Source: JACXVD01 sp020446665 (GTDB lineage: Bacteria > Pseudomonadota > Alphaproteobacteria > Sphingomonadales > Sphingomonadaceae). Taken from it: a DNA stretch of 64,000 nt. The notes beneath the pieces were generated by a model. It was not told the DNA's origin. It saw only the letters and a program-made list of their open reading frames with translations, and ran no database searches. The stretch is from NCBI GenBank assembly GCA_041396905.1, contig JAWKXQ010000004.1, positions 62,001 to 126,000 on the forward strand, given 5' to 3'. Within the stretch, counting starts at the first letter, position 1; the number at the start of each line of letters is the position of its first letter. Positions 34,740-42,888 of the stretch are shown piece after piece. The position numbers and the translations under genes are program-made.

Positions 34740-35137
34740 TCGGAAGCGACCATCCCCATGGCCATCATGTCGATTCTTTCAGCCATGGCCTTGGCCAGAT
34801 CCTTGTCCTCCGGCCCGCAATCGGCAATCGCGCGGGCCATGGCGTCGGCCCACTGATTGGCGACATCGCGCTGGATTCCCAGCCCGCGATGCGCGCTCAT
34901 CATGCATTTGCCTGGATTCTGCTCGTGCCAGTCACGCGGGCCGCCTGCCCAGGCAGATAGCCAGCCTGCCAGCGAATCGCGCATGGGCTGCAGATCGGGC
35001 GCATGCATGGCGCGCAATTCGGCATATTGCGCGTCGCTATCCATCAGATCGTAAAAGCGATTGACGATCCGGGAGATAACAGGTGCACCGCCCAGGGCTT
35101 CATAGGGCGTGCGCGGCGGTGCGGCTTCGGCATTCAT
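34736..35137 (-). CDS. group II truncated haemoglobin
   Basis: A 133-residue haem protein of the 2-over-2 globin family. It starts TPYEALGGAPVISRIVNRFYDLMD, the usual A/B helix region. The proximal histidine is in SAHRGLGI, and the G8 tryptophan typical of group II is in ANQWADAM. Such globins bind oxygen or NO and may act in detoxification. GGAGA eight bases before ATG 35137 supports the start. A repeat element lies at 35235-35373, directly upstream, so its promoter is compressed into about 100 bases or lies within the repeat. Confidence 0.85.
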   Translation of the reverse strand: MNAEAAPPRTPYEALGGAPVISRIVNRFYDLMDSDAQYAELRAMHAPDLQPMRDSLAGWLSAWAGGPRDWHEQNPGKCMMSAHRGLGIQRDVANQWADAMARAIADCGPEDKDLAKAMAERIDMMAMGMVASD

Positions 35138-35234
35138 GTGGGGATTCTCCAGACAGGCAAGACTTGCGAGCCTTCTCATGCAGGGAATTGGACGCAAGTG
35201 CTTTGATGTGACGCAAATTGCCGAAGCGATGGGA

Positions 35235-35373
35235 AGCAGCCCCTCATCCAACTCCGGCTAGTTCACCTTCGACAAGTTCAGGCTCACAAGCCTCCATATC
35301 CTTCTCCCCCGGGGAGAAGGATGGCGTAGCTTGCGAATGCAGTGAGCTAGCGAAGACTGGATGAGGGGCTGCT
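35235..35373. repeat. intergenic repeat with nested palindromes
   Basis: AGCAGCCCCTCATCCA at 35235-35250 is repeated inverted at 35358-35373. Inside, ATCCTTCTCCCC (35298-35309) and GGGGAGAAGGAT (35311-35322) form a 12-bp hairpin with a one-base loop. The layout resembles dispersed palindromic extragenic repeats of proteobacteria. It fills most of the gap between the clpA stop and the start of the truncated haemoglobin gene. Confidence 0.7.
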
Positions 35374-35393
35374 CCCCTACACCCAGAAAGCCC

Positions 35394-37757
35394 TCAGCCT
35401 TCGTCCTTGCCTTCGGCACCCGCCGCATCGGCGTCGGGCTTTTTCGCCGCCGGTTTCTTGCGCGGTTTGCGGGTCGGCTTGGCCTTGGGCGCGGCCGGGG
35501 TGAGTTCGAAATTCGGTTTCCCGTCCTTCACGCTCACATGCACTTCGCCGCCATCGGCCAGCTTGCCGAACAGCAATTCTTCCGCCAGCGGCTGCTTGAT
35601 CTTTTCCTGGATCAGCCGGGCCATGGGCCGCGCGCCATAGAGCTTGTCATAGCCCTTGTCGGCCAGCCATTCGCGGGCATCGCTGTCAAACTGGATATGG
35701 ACGTTCTGTTCGGCCAGCTGCAGTTCGAGCTGAAGGATGAACTTGTCCACCACCCGCGCCACGGTCTGCTTGCCGAGATAGCCGAAGGGCACAATCGCAT
35801 CGAGACGGTTGCGGAATTCCGGGGTGAACATCTTCTTCACCGCTTCATCGCCCGCATCTTCCTTGCTGACATCGCCAAAGCCGATGCCCTGGCGCGCCAT
35901 GTCGCTGGCCCCGGCATTGGTGGTCATGATCAGCACGACATTGCGGAAATCAACCGTCTTGCCGTGATGATCGGTCAGCCGGCCATTATCCATCACCTGC
36001 AGCAGAATGTTGAACAGGTCGGGATGGGCTTTCTCGATTTCGTCGAGCAACAGCACGCAATGCGGGTTCTGGTCCACGGCATCGGTCAGCAAGCCGCCCT
36101 GATCATAGCCAACATAGCCCGGAGGCGCGCCGATCAGCCGCGAAACGCTGTGCCGTTCCATATATTCGGACATGTCGAAGCGTTTCAGCTCGATCCCCAT
36201 GATCGAAGCGAGCTGGCGCGCGACTTCGGTCTTGCCGACACCGGTCGGGCCGCTGAACAGGAAGCTGCCAATCGGCTTGTCCGGATCGCGCAGGCCCGCG
36301 CGGCTGAGCTTCATCGCGGTGGACAGACGATGCACGGCGGCATCCTGGCCGAACACGACATGCTTCAGGTCGCGCTCAAGATTTTCCAGCGCTTTCTTGT
36401 CGTCCTTGCTCACCGATTTGGGCGGGATGCGCGCCATGGTCGCGATGACCTGCTCGATCTCCCGCGCGGTGATCTTCTTCTTGCGGCGGCTGGGCGGCAC
36501 CAGCATCTGCATCGCGCCCACTTCGTCGATCACGTCAATCGCCTTGTCGGGCAGTTTGCGGTCGTTGATATAGCGCGCCGACAGTTCCACCGCGGTCTTG
36601 AGCGCATCGGGCGTATATTTGACCTTGTGATGCTCTTCAAAGGCGGTGCGCAACCCGCGCAGGATCTTGATCGTATCCTCCACGGTGGGTTCATTGACAT
36701 CAATCTTCTGGAACCGGCGCAGCAGCGCGCGATCCTTCTCGAAATGGTTGCGGAATTCCTTGTAGGTGGTCGAACCGATGCAGCGGATCGTCCCCCCGCT
36801 CAGCGCAGGCTTGAGCAGATTGGATGCGTCCATGGCCCCACCGCTGGTCGCGCCAGCGCCGATAACCGTATGAATTTCATCGATAAACAACACCGCATGC
36901 GGCATTTTTTCAAGTTCGGAGACGACTTGCTTCAGCCGTTCCTCGAAATCACCGCGATAGCGTGTACCCGCCAGCAATGCGCCCATGTCTAGCGAATAGA
37001 TAACGGCTTCTTCCAGCACTTCGGGCACGTCTTTTTCGACGATCTTGCGCGCCAGCCCTTCGGCAATGGCGGTTTTGCCAACGCCAGGATCGCCGACATA
37101 GAGCGGGTTGTTCTTGCTGCGGCGGCAGAGGATCTGAACCGTCCGGTCCACTTCCGGCCCGCGACCAATCAGCGGGTCAACCTTGCCGGCAAGCGCCTTC
37201 GCATTGAGGTTGACGGTGAACTGGTCGAGCGCGGTTTCCTTCTTGTTGGGATCGCTTGTCTTTTCTTCCGCCTGCGCTTCATCCGCGCCCTGTGGCGGCT
37301 TGGATTCGAGCTGTTTGCCGCCCTTGCCAATGCCGTGGCTGATATAGCTGACAGCATCGAGGCGGCTCATATCCTGCTGCTGCAGGAAATAGACGGCATA
37401 GGAATCGCGTTCGCTGAACAGCGCGACCAGCACATTGGCGCCGGTCACTGTATCCTTGCCCGATGACTGCACATGCAGGATCGCCCGCTGGATCACCCGC
37501 TGGAACCCGGCGGTGGGTTGCGGGTCCGCGCCGTCGTCGGTCTTGAGCGACTGATATTCCTGATCGAGATATTGCTTTACCACTTCGCCCAGCTCGGCAG
37601 TGTCCACGCCGCAGGCATTCATCACCTGCGCGGCATCATCATCGTCGATGAGAGCCAGCAGCAAATGCTCCAGCGTGGCATATTCATGGTTACGCTCGGC
37701 TGCGTTGGTCAGCGCGTTATGGAGCGTTTTCTCAAGGTTTTGCGCGAAACTGGGCAT
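35394..37757 (-). CDS. clpA: ATP-dependent Clp protease ATP-binding subunit ClpA
   Basis: AAA+ unfoldase that feeds substrates to ClpP. The 787-residue product has the Clp N domain (SFAQNLEKTLHNALTNAAER, EYATLEHLLLALI). The first AAA+ module has Walker A GDPGVGKTAIAEGLA and VLFIDEIHTVIGAG; the second has GPTGVGKTEVARQLA and VLLLDEIEKAHPD. The absence of a middle coiled-coil of ClpB size marks it as ClpA. A Lys/Ala-rich C-terminal tail follows. No clpS gene is adjacent. A TTAACC element lies about 60 bases upstream. Confidence 0.95.
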   Translation of the reverse strand: MPSFAQNLEKTLHNALTNAAERNHEYATLEHLLLALIDDDDAAQVMNACGVDTAELGEVVKQYLDQEYQSLKTDDGADPQPTAGFQRVIQRAILHVQSSGKDTVTGANVLVALFSERDSYAVYFLQQQDMSRLDAVSYISHGIGKGGKQLESKPPQGADEAQAEEKTSDPNKKETALDQFTVNLNAKALAGKVDPLIGRGPEVDRTVQILCRRSKNNPLYVGDPGVGKTAIAEGLARKIVEKDVPEVLEEAVIYSLDMGALLAGTRYRGDFEERLKQVVSELEKMPHAVLFIDEIHTVIGAGATSGGAMDASNLLKPALSGGTIRCIGSTTYKEFRNHFEKDRALLRRFQKIDVNEPTVEDTIKILRGLRTAFEEHHKVKYTPDALKTAVELSARYINDRKLPDKAIDVIDEVGAMQMLVPPSRRKKKITAREIEQVIATMARIPPKSVSKDDKKALENLERDLKHVVFGQDAAVHRLSTAMKLSRAGLRDPDKPIGSFLFSGPTGVGKTEVARQLASIMGIELKRFDMSEYMERHSVSRLIGAPPGYVGYDQGGLLTDAVDQNPHCVLLLDEIEKAHPDLFNILLQVMDNGRLTDHHGKTVDFRNVVLIMTTNAGASDMARQGIGFGDVSKEDAGDEAVKKMFTPEFRNRLDAIVPFGYLGKQTVARVVDKFILQLELQLAEQNVHIQFDSDAREWLADKGYDKLYGARPMARLIQEKIKQPLAEELLFGKLADGGEVHVSVKDGKPNFELTPAAPKAKPTRKPRKKPAAKKPDADAAGAEGKDEG

Positions 37758-37867
37758 TCAGCGATCTTTCCATATGGAGAGGGAATTCTCCCTTGCGAGA
37801 GAATATGAACGAACAGGGTTAACCAAACCTATATGGGGCCGCGGGGGAGGATTGCGACCCGGCTGCG

Positions 37868-38071
37868 TCAAGAGGCTGGCTTCCCGAACAGGGCATCGGC
37901 AGCGGCCCGATGGGCGGCAGCTTTGGCCCCATGCGCTTCAACCCGTGCAATTTCCGCTTTCAGCAATTCCACCCGCTCCGCCAGCTCGTCTTGCGAATAG
38001 GGGGAAAGGTCCTCCTTGCTGAGGAGGCTCGCAGCATCGCCTTTGCGGCGCGGGCGGTCTTCTTCGTCCAT
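37868..38071 (-). CDS. DUF1192-family small protein
   Basis: A 67-residue protein matching the DUF1192 pattern: LSPYSQDELAERVELLKAEIARVEAH, then RAAADALFGKP. It forms a short leucine-zipper-like helix and has no signal peptide. Function is unknown. It is upstream of clpA on the same strand with a 110-base gap, and divergent from the quinone oxidoreductase gene. Confidence 0.75.
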   Translation of the reverse strand: MDEEDRPRRKGDAASLLSKEDLSPYSQDELAERVELLKAEIARVEAHGAKAAAHRAAADALFGKPAS

Positions 38072-38180
38072 TGGCAGGCAAGATGGCTAGTCAACAGGCT
38101 TGCTGTCAATGGGGGCCGCCTGTTATTCACTGCACCGCAGCACAGATTGTCACTTCACGGCAACAGGGGGACTTTTCGGC

Positions 38181-39188
38181 ATGGCGCATTTGCCTGCGAC
38201 AATGACGGCGATTGGCTTTGACGCGCCCGGTGGGCCAGATGTCTTGCGCCCGGAAATATTGCCGCTGCCAGTGGCGGGGCCGGGGGAAGTGCTGATCCGG
38301 GTCAGCCATGCAGGGGTGAACCGGCCCGATGTGATCCAGCGTCAGGGTTTCTACCCGCCACCGCCCGGCGCATCGCCGATTCCCGGGCTGGAAATTGCCG
38401 GCGAAGTGGTCGCGCTGGGCGATGGCGTGGAAGCGGCGCTGCTGGGGCAGCAGGTCTGCGCGCTGGTGACGGGCGGGGGCTATGCCGAATATTGCCTTGC
38501 CAGGGCAGACCATTGCCTGCCCGTGCCAGAGGGCCTCACCATGGCAGAGGCAGCCGCCCTGCCGGAAACGCTGTTTACCGTGTGGCACAATGTGTTCGAA
38601 CGTGGCTGGGCGACAGAGGGTGAAACGATGCTCGTCCATGGCGGGACCAGCGGGATCGGCACGATGGCGATCATGCTGGGCAAGGCCTTTGGCCTCACTG
38701 TGATCGTGACCTGCGGCAGCGAAGGAAAATGCGATGCCGCGCTGAGCATCGGGGCGGATCACGCGATCAATTACCGCGACAAGGATTTTGTCGAAGAGAT
38801 CAGGGCGATCACCGGCGGCGCGGGGGTGGAACTGGTGCTGGACATGGTCTCGGGCGACTATGTCGCGCGCAATCTGGCCTGTCTGAAGGAAGACGGCCGC
38901 CATGTGACCATCGCCGTGCTTGGCGGGCTGAAGGCGGAAATCAACATGGCGCTGGTGATGGGCCGCCGCCTGACGCTGACCGGATCGACTTTGCGGGCGC
39001 GCCCGGATGAATTCAAGGCGCTGCTGACTCAGGAAATCGCGCAGAATGCGTGGCCGCTGGTGGAAGAGGGCAAGCTACGCCCGGTAATGGATCGCAGCTT
39101 CCCGCTGGCTGAAGCTGCCGCCGCCCATGCGCGGATGGAAGCAGGCGACCATATCGGCAAGATCGTGCTGGAAATCGGCAATGGCTGA
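38181..39188 (+). CDS. NAD(P)H-quinone oxidoreductase (zinc-independent MDR, PIG3-like)
   Basis: A 335-residue medium-chain dehydrogenase/reductase. It starts MTAIGFDAPGGPDVL, has VSHAGVNRPDVIQRQGFYPPPPG (typical quinone oxidoreductase segment, no zinc-binding cysteines) and the NADP-binding motif VHGGTSGIGTMAIML. It likely reduces quinones by single-electron or hydride transfer. AGGGGG about eleven bases before ATG 38181 supports that start; ATG 38202 is the alternative. The next gene (GST) overlaps its end by eight bases. Confidence 0.87.
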   Translation: MAHLPATMTAIGFDAPGGPDVLRPEILPLPVAGPGEVLIRVSHAGVNRPDVIQRQGFYPPPPGASPIPGLEIAGEVVALGDGVEAALLGQQVCALVTGGGYAEYCLARADHCLPVPEGLTMAEAAALPETLFTVWHNVFERGWATEGETMLVHGGTSGIGTMAIMLGKAFGLTVIVTCGSEGKCDAALSIGADHAINYRDKDFVEEIRAITGGAGVELVLDMVSGDYVARNLACLKEDGRHVTIAVLGGLKAEINMALVMGRRLTLTGSTLRARPDEFKALLTQEIAQNAWPLVEEGKLRPVMDRSFPLAEAAAAHARMEAGDHIGKIVLEIGNG

Positions 39189-39798
39189 CGCGCTCACCCT
39201 CCACGAAGATCCGCGCAGCGGGAATTGCTACAAGATCCGGCTGACGGCGGCGCTGCTGGGCCTGCCGCTGGAGCGGGTGCAATATGACATATTGAAAGGC
39301 GAAACCCGCACCCCCGCATTCCTCGAAAACGTGAACGGCAATGGCCGGATTCCCGTGCTGCAGGTGGGGGATCGCTTTCTGCCGGAAAGCAATGCCGCCT
39401 GCTGGTTTCTCGCGGAAGGCAGCGCGCTGATACCTGCGGACCGCTTCGCCCGGGCCGATATGCTGCGCTGGATGTTCTTCGAGCAATATAATCACGAACC
39501 CAATATCGCGACCCTGCGTTTCTGGTTCTATTATGTGGGTGAAGCGAATCTCTCTGCTCAGCAGCGCGAACAGATTCTGCCCAAGCGCATGGCGGGGGAG
39601 GATGCACTTGGCGTGATGGACCGGCATCTGGCGGAGCGCGAATGGTTTGCAAGGGATGCGCTCTCGCTCGCCGATATCGCGCTCTACGCCTATACGCATG
39701 TGGCAGAGGCCGGTGGTTTTACCCTGCGCGATTATGACCATGTCTGCGCCTGGATCGACCGGGTCGCCTCTGCGCCCGGCTATGTGCCGATGGACTGA
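39181..39798 (+). CDS. glutathione S-transferase family protein
   Basis: A 205-residue thioredoxin-fold plus helical protein. LHEDPRSGNCYKIRLTAALLGL is the usual N-terminal active-site region (Ser/Cys near residue 12), and NVNGNGRIPVLQVGDRFLPES contains the cis-proline loop. The C-terminal domain shows LSLADIALYAYTHVAEAGG. Pairing with the quinone oxidoreductase suggests a role in electrophile or quinone detoxification, but no substrate is known. Confidence 0.87.
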   Translation: MADALTLHEDPRSGNCYKIRLTAALLGLPLERVQYDILKGETRTPAFLENVNGNGRIPVLQVGDRFLPESNAACWFLAEGSALIPADRFARADMLRWMFFEQYNHEPNIATLRFWFYYVGEANLSAQQREQILPKRMAGEDALGVMDRHLAEREWFARDALSLADIALYAYTHVAEAGGFTLRDYDHVCAWIDRVASAPGYVPMD

Positions 39799-39905
39799 CG
39801 CACAAGCGTCGCAATTACGCCGAAGCGTCACCAATCTGTGAGTCGGTTGTAACAAAACCCTGCCAAGACTGCCCAGCGACAGGCAGTTAAGCAGGATGGC
39901 CAGCC

Positions 39906-40826
39906 ATGGCGGACAGTCGCCCTTCGAATTTCCTTCCCGATGAGCTGGTGCCCATAGCCACCAATATCGCCAGCCTGCCCGCGCGCGGGCTGACCGTGCC
40001 GGAGCCGCAAGGGCGCCAGCGCCGCAAATTCCGCACGATCTGGATCAGCGATGTCCATCTGGGGACCAAGGGCTGCAATGCCGATCTGCTGATCGACTTT
40101 CTCGATTCGACCGATAGCGAGACGATGTATCTGGTCGGCGACATTATCGATGGCTGGCGGCTGAGGAAGAAATTCTACTGGCCCGCTTCGCATAATGATG
40201 TGGTCTGGCGCGTGCTCAAGCGCGCAAGGCGCGGCACGCGGATTGTCTATGTGCCGGGCAATCATGACGAATTCCTGCGCCAGTTTACCGGCATGAACTT
40301 TGGCGGCGTGGAAATCCGGCGCGCGGCCTTCCACGATACGGCGGATGGACGGCGGCTGATGGTGCTGCATGGCGACGAATTCGACACAGTCATGCTCGCG
40401 CATCGCTGGCTCGCCTTTGTCGGGGATGCGCTTTACCATGTGATGATGGGGCTCAACCATTGGGTCAATCTGGTCCGGCGCAAGCTTGACCTGCCCTATT
40501 GGTCGCTATCCAAAATGGCCAAGCACAAGGTCAAGAACGCGGTCGAGTTCATCTCCCAATATGAAGAACTGGTCGCCCGCGCCGCGCGCGAAAGGGGGAT
40601 CGACGGGGTGGTCTGCGGCCATATCCACACCGCTGAAATCCGCGATTTTGACGGAGTTGCCTATTATAATGACGGCGACTGGGTGGAAGGATGCACGGCG
40701 CTGGTCGAACATTTTGATGGCCGGATGGAAGTTCTCCATTGGCCAGAAGAGATTGCGAAGCGCGAAGCTGAAGAAGCCGAATTCCAATCTGCGCGGGCCA
40801 GCGAGTCCGCGAAGGAGGCAGCATGA
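39906..40826 (+). CDS. LpxH-like metallophosphoesterase
   Basis: A 306-residue calcineurin-like phosphoesterase. All metal motifs are present: ISDVHLG, VGDIIDGW, PGNHDE, LHGDEFD and GHIHTAE. This pattern is that of UDP-2,3-diacylglucosamine diphosphatase relatives, but many alphaproteobacteria use LpxI, so the lipid A role is not certain. It ends four bases into the glycosyltransferase gene (ATGA), and the pair may act on a common glycolipid. A 107-base gap separates it from the GST gene. Confidence 0.8.
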   Translation: MADSRPSNFLPDELVPIATNIASLPARGLTVPEPQGRQRRKFRTIWISDVHLGTKGCNADLLIDFLDSTDSETMYLVGDIIDGWRLRKKFYWPASHNDVVWRVLKRARRGTRIVYVPGNHDEFLRQFTGMNFGGVEIRRAAFHDTADGRRLMVLHGDEFDTVMLAHRWLAFVGDALYHVMMGLNHWVNLVRRKLDLPYWSLSKMAKHKVKNAVEFISQYEELVARAARERGIDGVVCGHIHTAEIRDFDGVAYYNDGDWVEGCTALVEHFDGRMEVLHWPEEIAKREAEEAEFQSARASESAKEAA

Positions 40827-41959
40827 ACTTTCCGCTCCCCCTCGCTCTGCGCGGCGAACTGGCACCGTTTGACTTCCCGCCATTTGCCCAGCCAGAACCC
40901 CGGCCAGAACCCCGGCCAGAACCTCGGCCAGAACCATTGCATGTGGTGATTGTTACCGATGCCTGGTTCCCGCAGGTGAACGGCGTCGTCCGCACCCTGT
41001 CCACCACGATCGAGGTCTTGCGCCGCCGGGGCCACAGAGTCAGCGTTATTTCCCCGTGCCAGTACCGGTCTGTGCCATGCCCGACCTATCCCGAGATAAG
41101 GCTGGCGCTGGCCTGGCCCGGCAGCGTCGGACGGCGCCTTGCCGGCTTTGCCCCCGATGCGGTGCATATTGCGACCGAAGGCCCGCTCGGGCTCGCGGCG
41201 CGGCGTTACTGCTGCAAGCGCGCCGTGCCCTTCACCACCGCTTATCACACGCAGTTTCCGGAATATGTGGCGCGGCGCACGGGCCTGTCCCCACAGCTGT
41301 TCTGGCGTTTCATCCGCTGGTTCCACCGTCCTGCGCAGCGGATCATGGTGGCGACAGGCAGCATAAGGAAGGAATTGCGCGAACAGGGTCTGACCCGGCT
41401 GCATCACTGGAGTCGCGGGGTCGATCTCTCCTGCTTTTCGCCCGATGCCCCTGAACCGCCCGAATATGCCGGTCTGCCGCGCCCGATTCAGCTATATGTC
41501 GGGCGCGTCGCGGTGGAAAAGAATATTGAAGCATTCCTCTCGGCCGAAACGCCGGGGAGCAAGATTGTGGTCGGCGATGGTCCGGCCCGTGCCGCGCTGG
41601 AGGCGCAGTTCCCGCAGGCGCATTTCCTTGGCAAGCGCAGCGGGCAGGAACTGGCGGGCTGCTATGCCCATGCCGATGTGTTTGTCTTTCCCAGCAGGAC
41701 CGACACCTTTGGGCTGGTCATGATCGAAGCACTGGCCTGCGGCACGCCAGTGGCGGCCTATCCGGTCGCGGGCCCTGTCGACATCGTCGATGAAGAGGTT
41801 GGCGCCCTGTCTCACAGGCTCGACCGCGCCATTGCCGGGGCGCTGACCTGTGATCGCGGTGCTTGCGCTGCACGAGGGGCGCAATATAGCTGGGCGACAG
41901 CGACGGATCAGTTCCTTGCTGGCCTCGTCGCGCTGGAGGGCGAGATGCAGACGGCGTGA
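40823..41959 (+). CDS. GT4-type glycosyltransferase with Pro-Glu-Arg repeat at N-terminus
   Basis: A 378-residue GT-B fold enzyme. VVIVTDAWFPQVNGVVRTL is the N-terminal glycine-loop region; LYVGRVAVEKNIEAFL and VFPSRTDTFGLVMIEALACGTPV are the donor-binding C-terminal motifs, as in family 4. Residues 24-38 read PEPRPEPRPEPRPEP, encoded by 3.7 copies of a 12-base repeat at 40892-40935. The acceptor is unknown; coupling with the phosphoesterase suggests a membrane glycolipid. A hairpin with T-rich tail follows the gene. Confidence 0.85.
   Translation: MNFPLPLALRGELAPFDFPPFAQPEPRPEPRPEPRPEPLHVVIVTDAWFPQVNGVVRTLSTTIEVLRRRGHRVSVISPCQYRSVPCPTYPEIRLALAWPGSVGRRLAGFAPDAVHIATEGPLGLAARRYCCKRAVPFTTAYHTQFPEYVARRTGLSPQLFWRFIRWFHRPAQRIMVATGSIRKELREQGLTRLHHWSRGVDLSCFSPDAPEPPEYAGLPRPIQLYVGRVAVEKNIEAFLSAETPGSKIVVGDGPARAALEAQFPQAHFLGKRSGQELAGCYAHADVFVFPSRTDTFGLVMIEALACGTPVAAYPVAGPVDIVDEEVGALSHRLDRAIAGALTCDRGACAARGAQYSWATATDQFLAGLVALEGEMQTA
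40892..40935 (+). repeat. 12-bp tandem repeat inside glycosyltransferase gene
   Basis: CCAGAACCCCGG occurs at 40892 and 40904, once with one change at 40916, and partially at 40928. It encodes the PEPR repeats. Copy number could vary between strains without shifting the frame. Confidence 0.85.
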
Positions 41960-42004
41960 AATACTTGCCCTTTCGCGGAGATTGGCCTATCTGGCCTGCC
42001 AAGC

Positions 42005-42036
42005 GGCCGCTCCGATAAGGGGCGGCCCTTCTATTT
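42005..42036 (+). terminator. probable terminator after the glycosyltransferase gene
   Basis: GGCCGCTCC (42005-42013) and GGGGCGGCC (42019-42027) form a stem with one mismatch and a five-base loop, followed by CTTCTATTTT. Confidence 0.55.
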
Positions 42037-42063
42037 TCAGGCCCTTTTTGCAGGACATTATCC

Positions 42064-42771
42064 ATGGCCCAGCCGACTCCGCTCATGCCGCATGCGACCG
42101 CCACCTGGCTGGTCGACAATACCGGCCTCAGCTTTGAACAGATCGCAGAATTCTGCGGCCTCCACATTCTTGAAGTGCAGGCAATGGCGGATGACCTTGC
42201 CGGCAGCAAATATACTGGCCGCGACCCGGTCCATTCAGGCGAGCTGACTCAGGCCGAGATTGAGCGCGGACAGGCGGATCCTGCCTATACGCTCAAGATG
42301 CAGAAGGCGCCGGTTGAAGTGACCCGCACCAAGGGCCCGCGTTATACGCCGGTCTCCAAGCGGCAGGACAAGCCCGATGGCATCGCGTGGATCCTGCGCA
42401 ACCACCCGGAAATGTCCGATGCGCAGATTTCCAAGCTGATCGGCACCACGCGCAACACCATCACTGCCATTCGCGAGCGCAGCCACTGGAATATCCAGAA
42501 TATCGTTGCCAAGGACCCGGTGACTTTGGGCCTGTGTTCGCAGCGCGAGCTTGATGCCGTTGTGGCCAAGGCGGCGAAGAAGGCCGGCATTACGGAAGAT
42601 GCCGTTGCGCCTGACAGCAGCAGCGACAAGGAAAAGCTGATCGAGGAACTGCGCGCCGAACGCGAAGCGCAGGTCAAGGCCGCTTCCGAAGCGGCGCAGG
42701 AAGCCGAAGCCGCTGCATGGCTGGAGGCAAAGCGCGCTGCCGAAGCGGAAGAGGGCGCTGGCGAAGCCTGA
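42064..42771 (+). CDS. trcR: cell-cycle transcriptional regulator TrcR (DUF1013)
   Basis: A 235-residue DUF1013 protein, the family named TrcR in alphaproteobacteria. The N-terminus has a helix-turn-helix-like segment (ATWLVDNTGLSFEQIAEFCGLH). A second such segment lies at WILRNHPEMSDAQISKLIGTTRNTITAIRERSHW. The C-terminal third is an acidic/basic coiled-coil helix rich in Ala and Glu (EELRAEREAQVKAASEAAQ). AGGA eight bases before ATG supports the start. It has its own terminator-bounded unit, so expression is independent. Confidence 0.85.
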   Translation: MAQPTPLMPHATATWLVDNTGLSFEQIAEFCGLHILEVQAMADDLAGSKYTGRDPVHSGELTQAEIERGQADPAYTLKMQKAPVEVTRTKGPRYTPVSKRQDKPDGIAWILRNHPEMSDAQISKLIGTTRNTITAIRERSHWNIQNIVAKDPVTLGLCSQRELDAVVAKAAKKAGITEDAVAPDSSSDKEKLIEELRAEREAQVKAASEAAQEAEAAAWLEAKRAAEAEEGAGEA

Positions 42772-42792
42772 CATTCCGGCACCATTCAGCAA

Positions 42793-42830
42793 GGCCGCCG
42801 GTCAGCTTCCCGCTGAACGGCGGCTTTTCT
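42793..42830 (+). terminator. intrinsic terminator after trcR
   Basis: GCCGCCG (42794-42800) pairs with CGGCGGC (42818-42824), and inside CAGC pairs with GCTG. TTTTCT follows. Confidence 0.8.
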
Positions 42831-42888
42831 GTATGCGCTGCGCTGATCCTGCTTGCTCAAAGCGCGGCTCTGCGCCATTCTGACTGAC

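Noticed and set aside
35361..36992. 543-codon open frame on the plus strand
   Set aside because: Antisense to clpA, whose motifs are unmistakable; the plus-strand product has no domain features.
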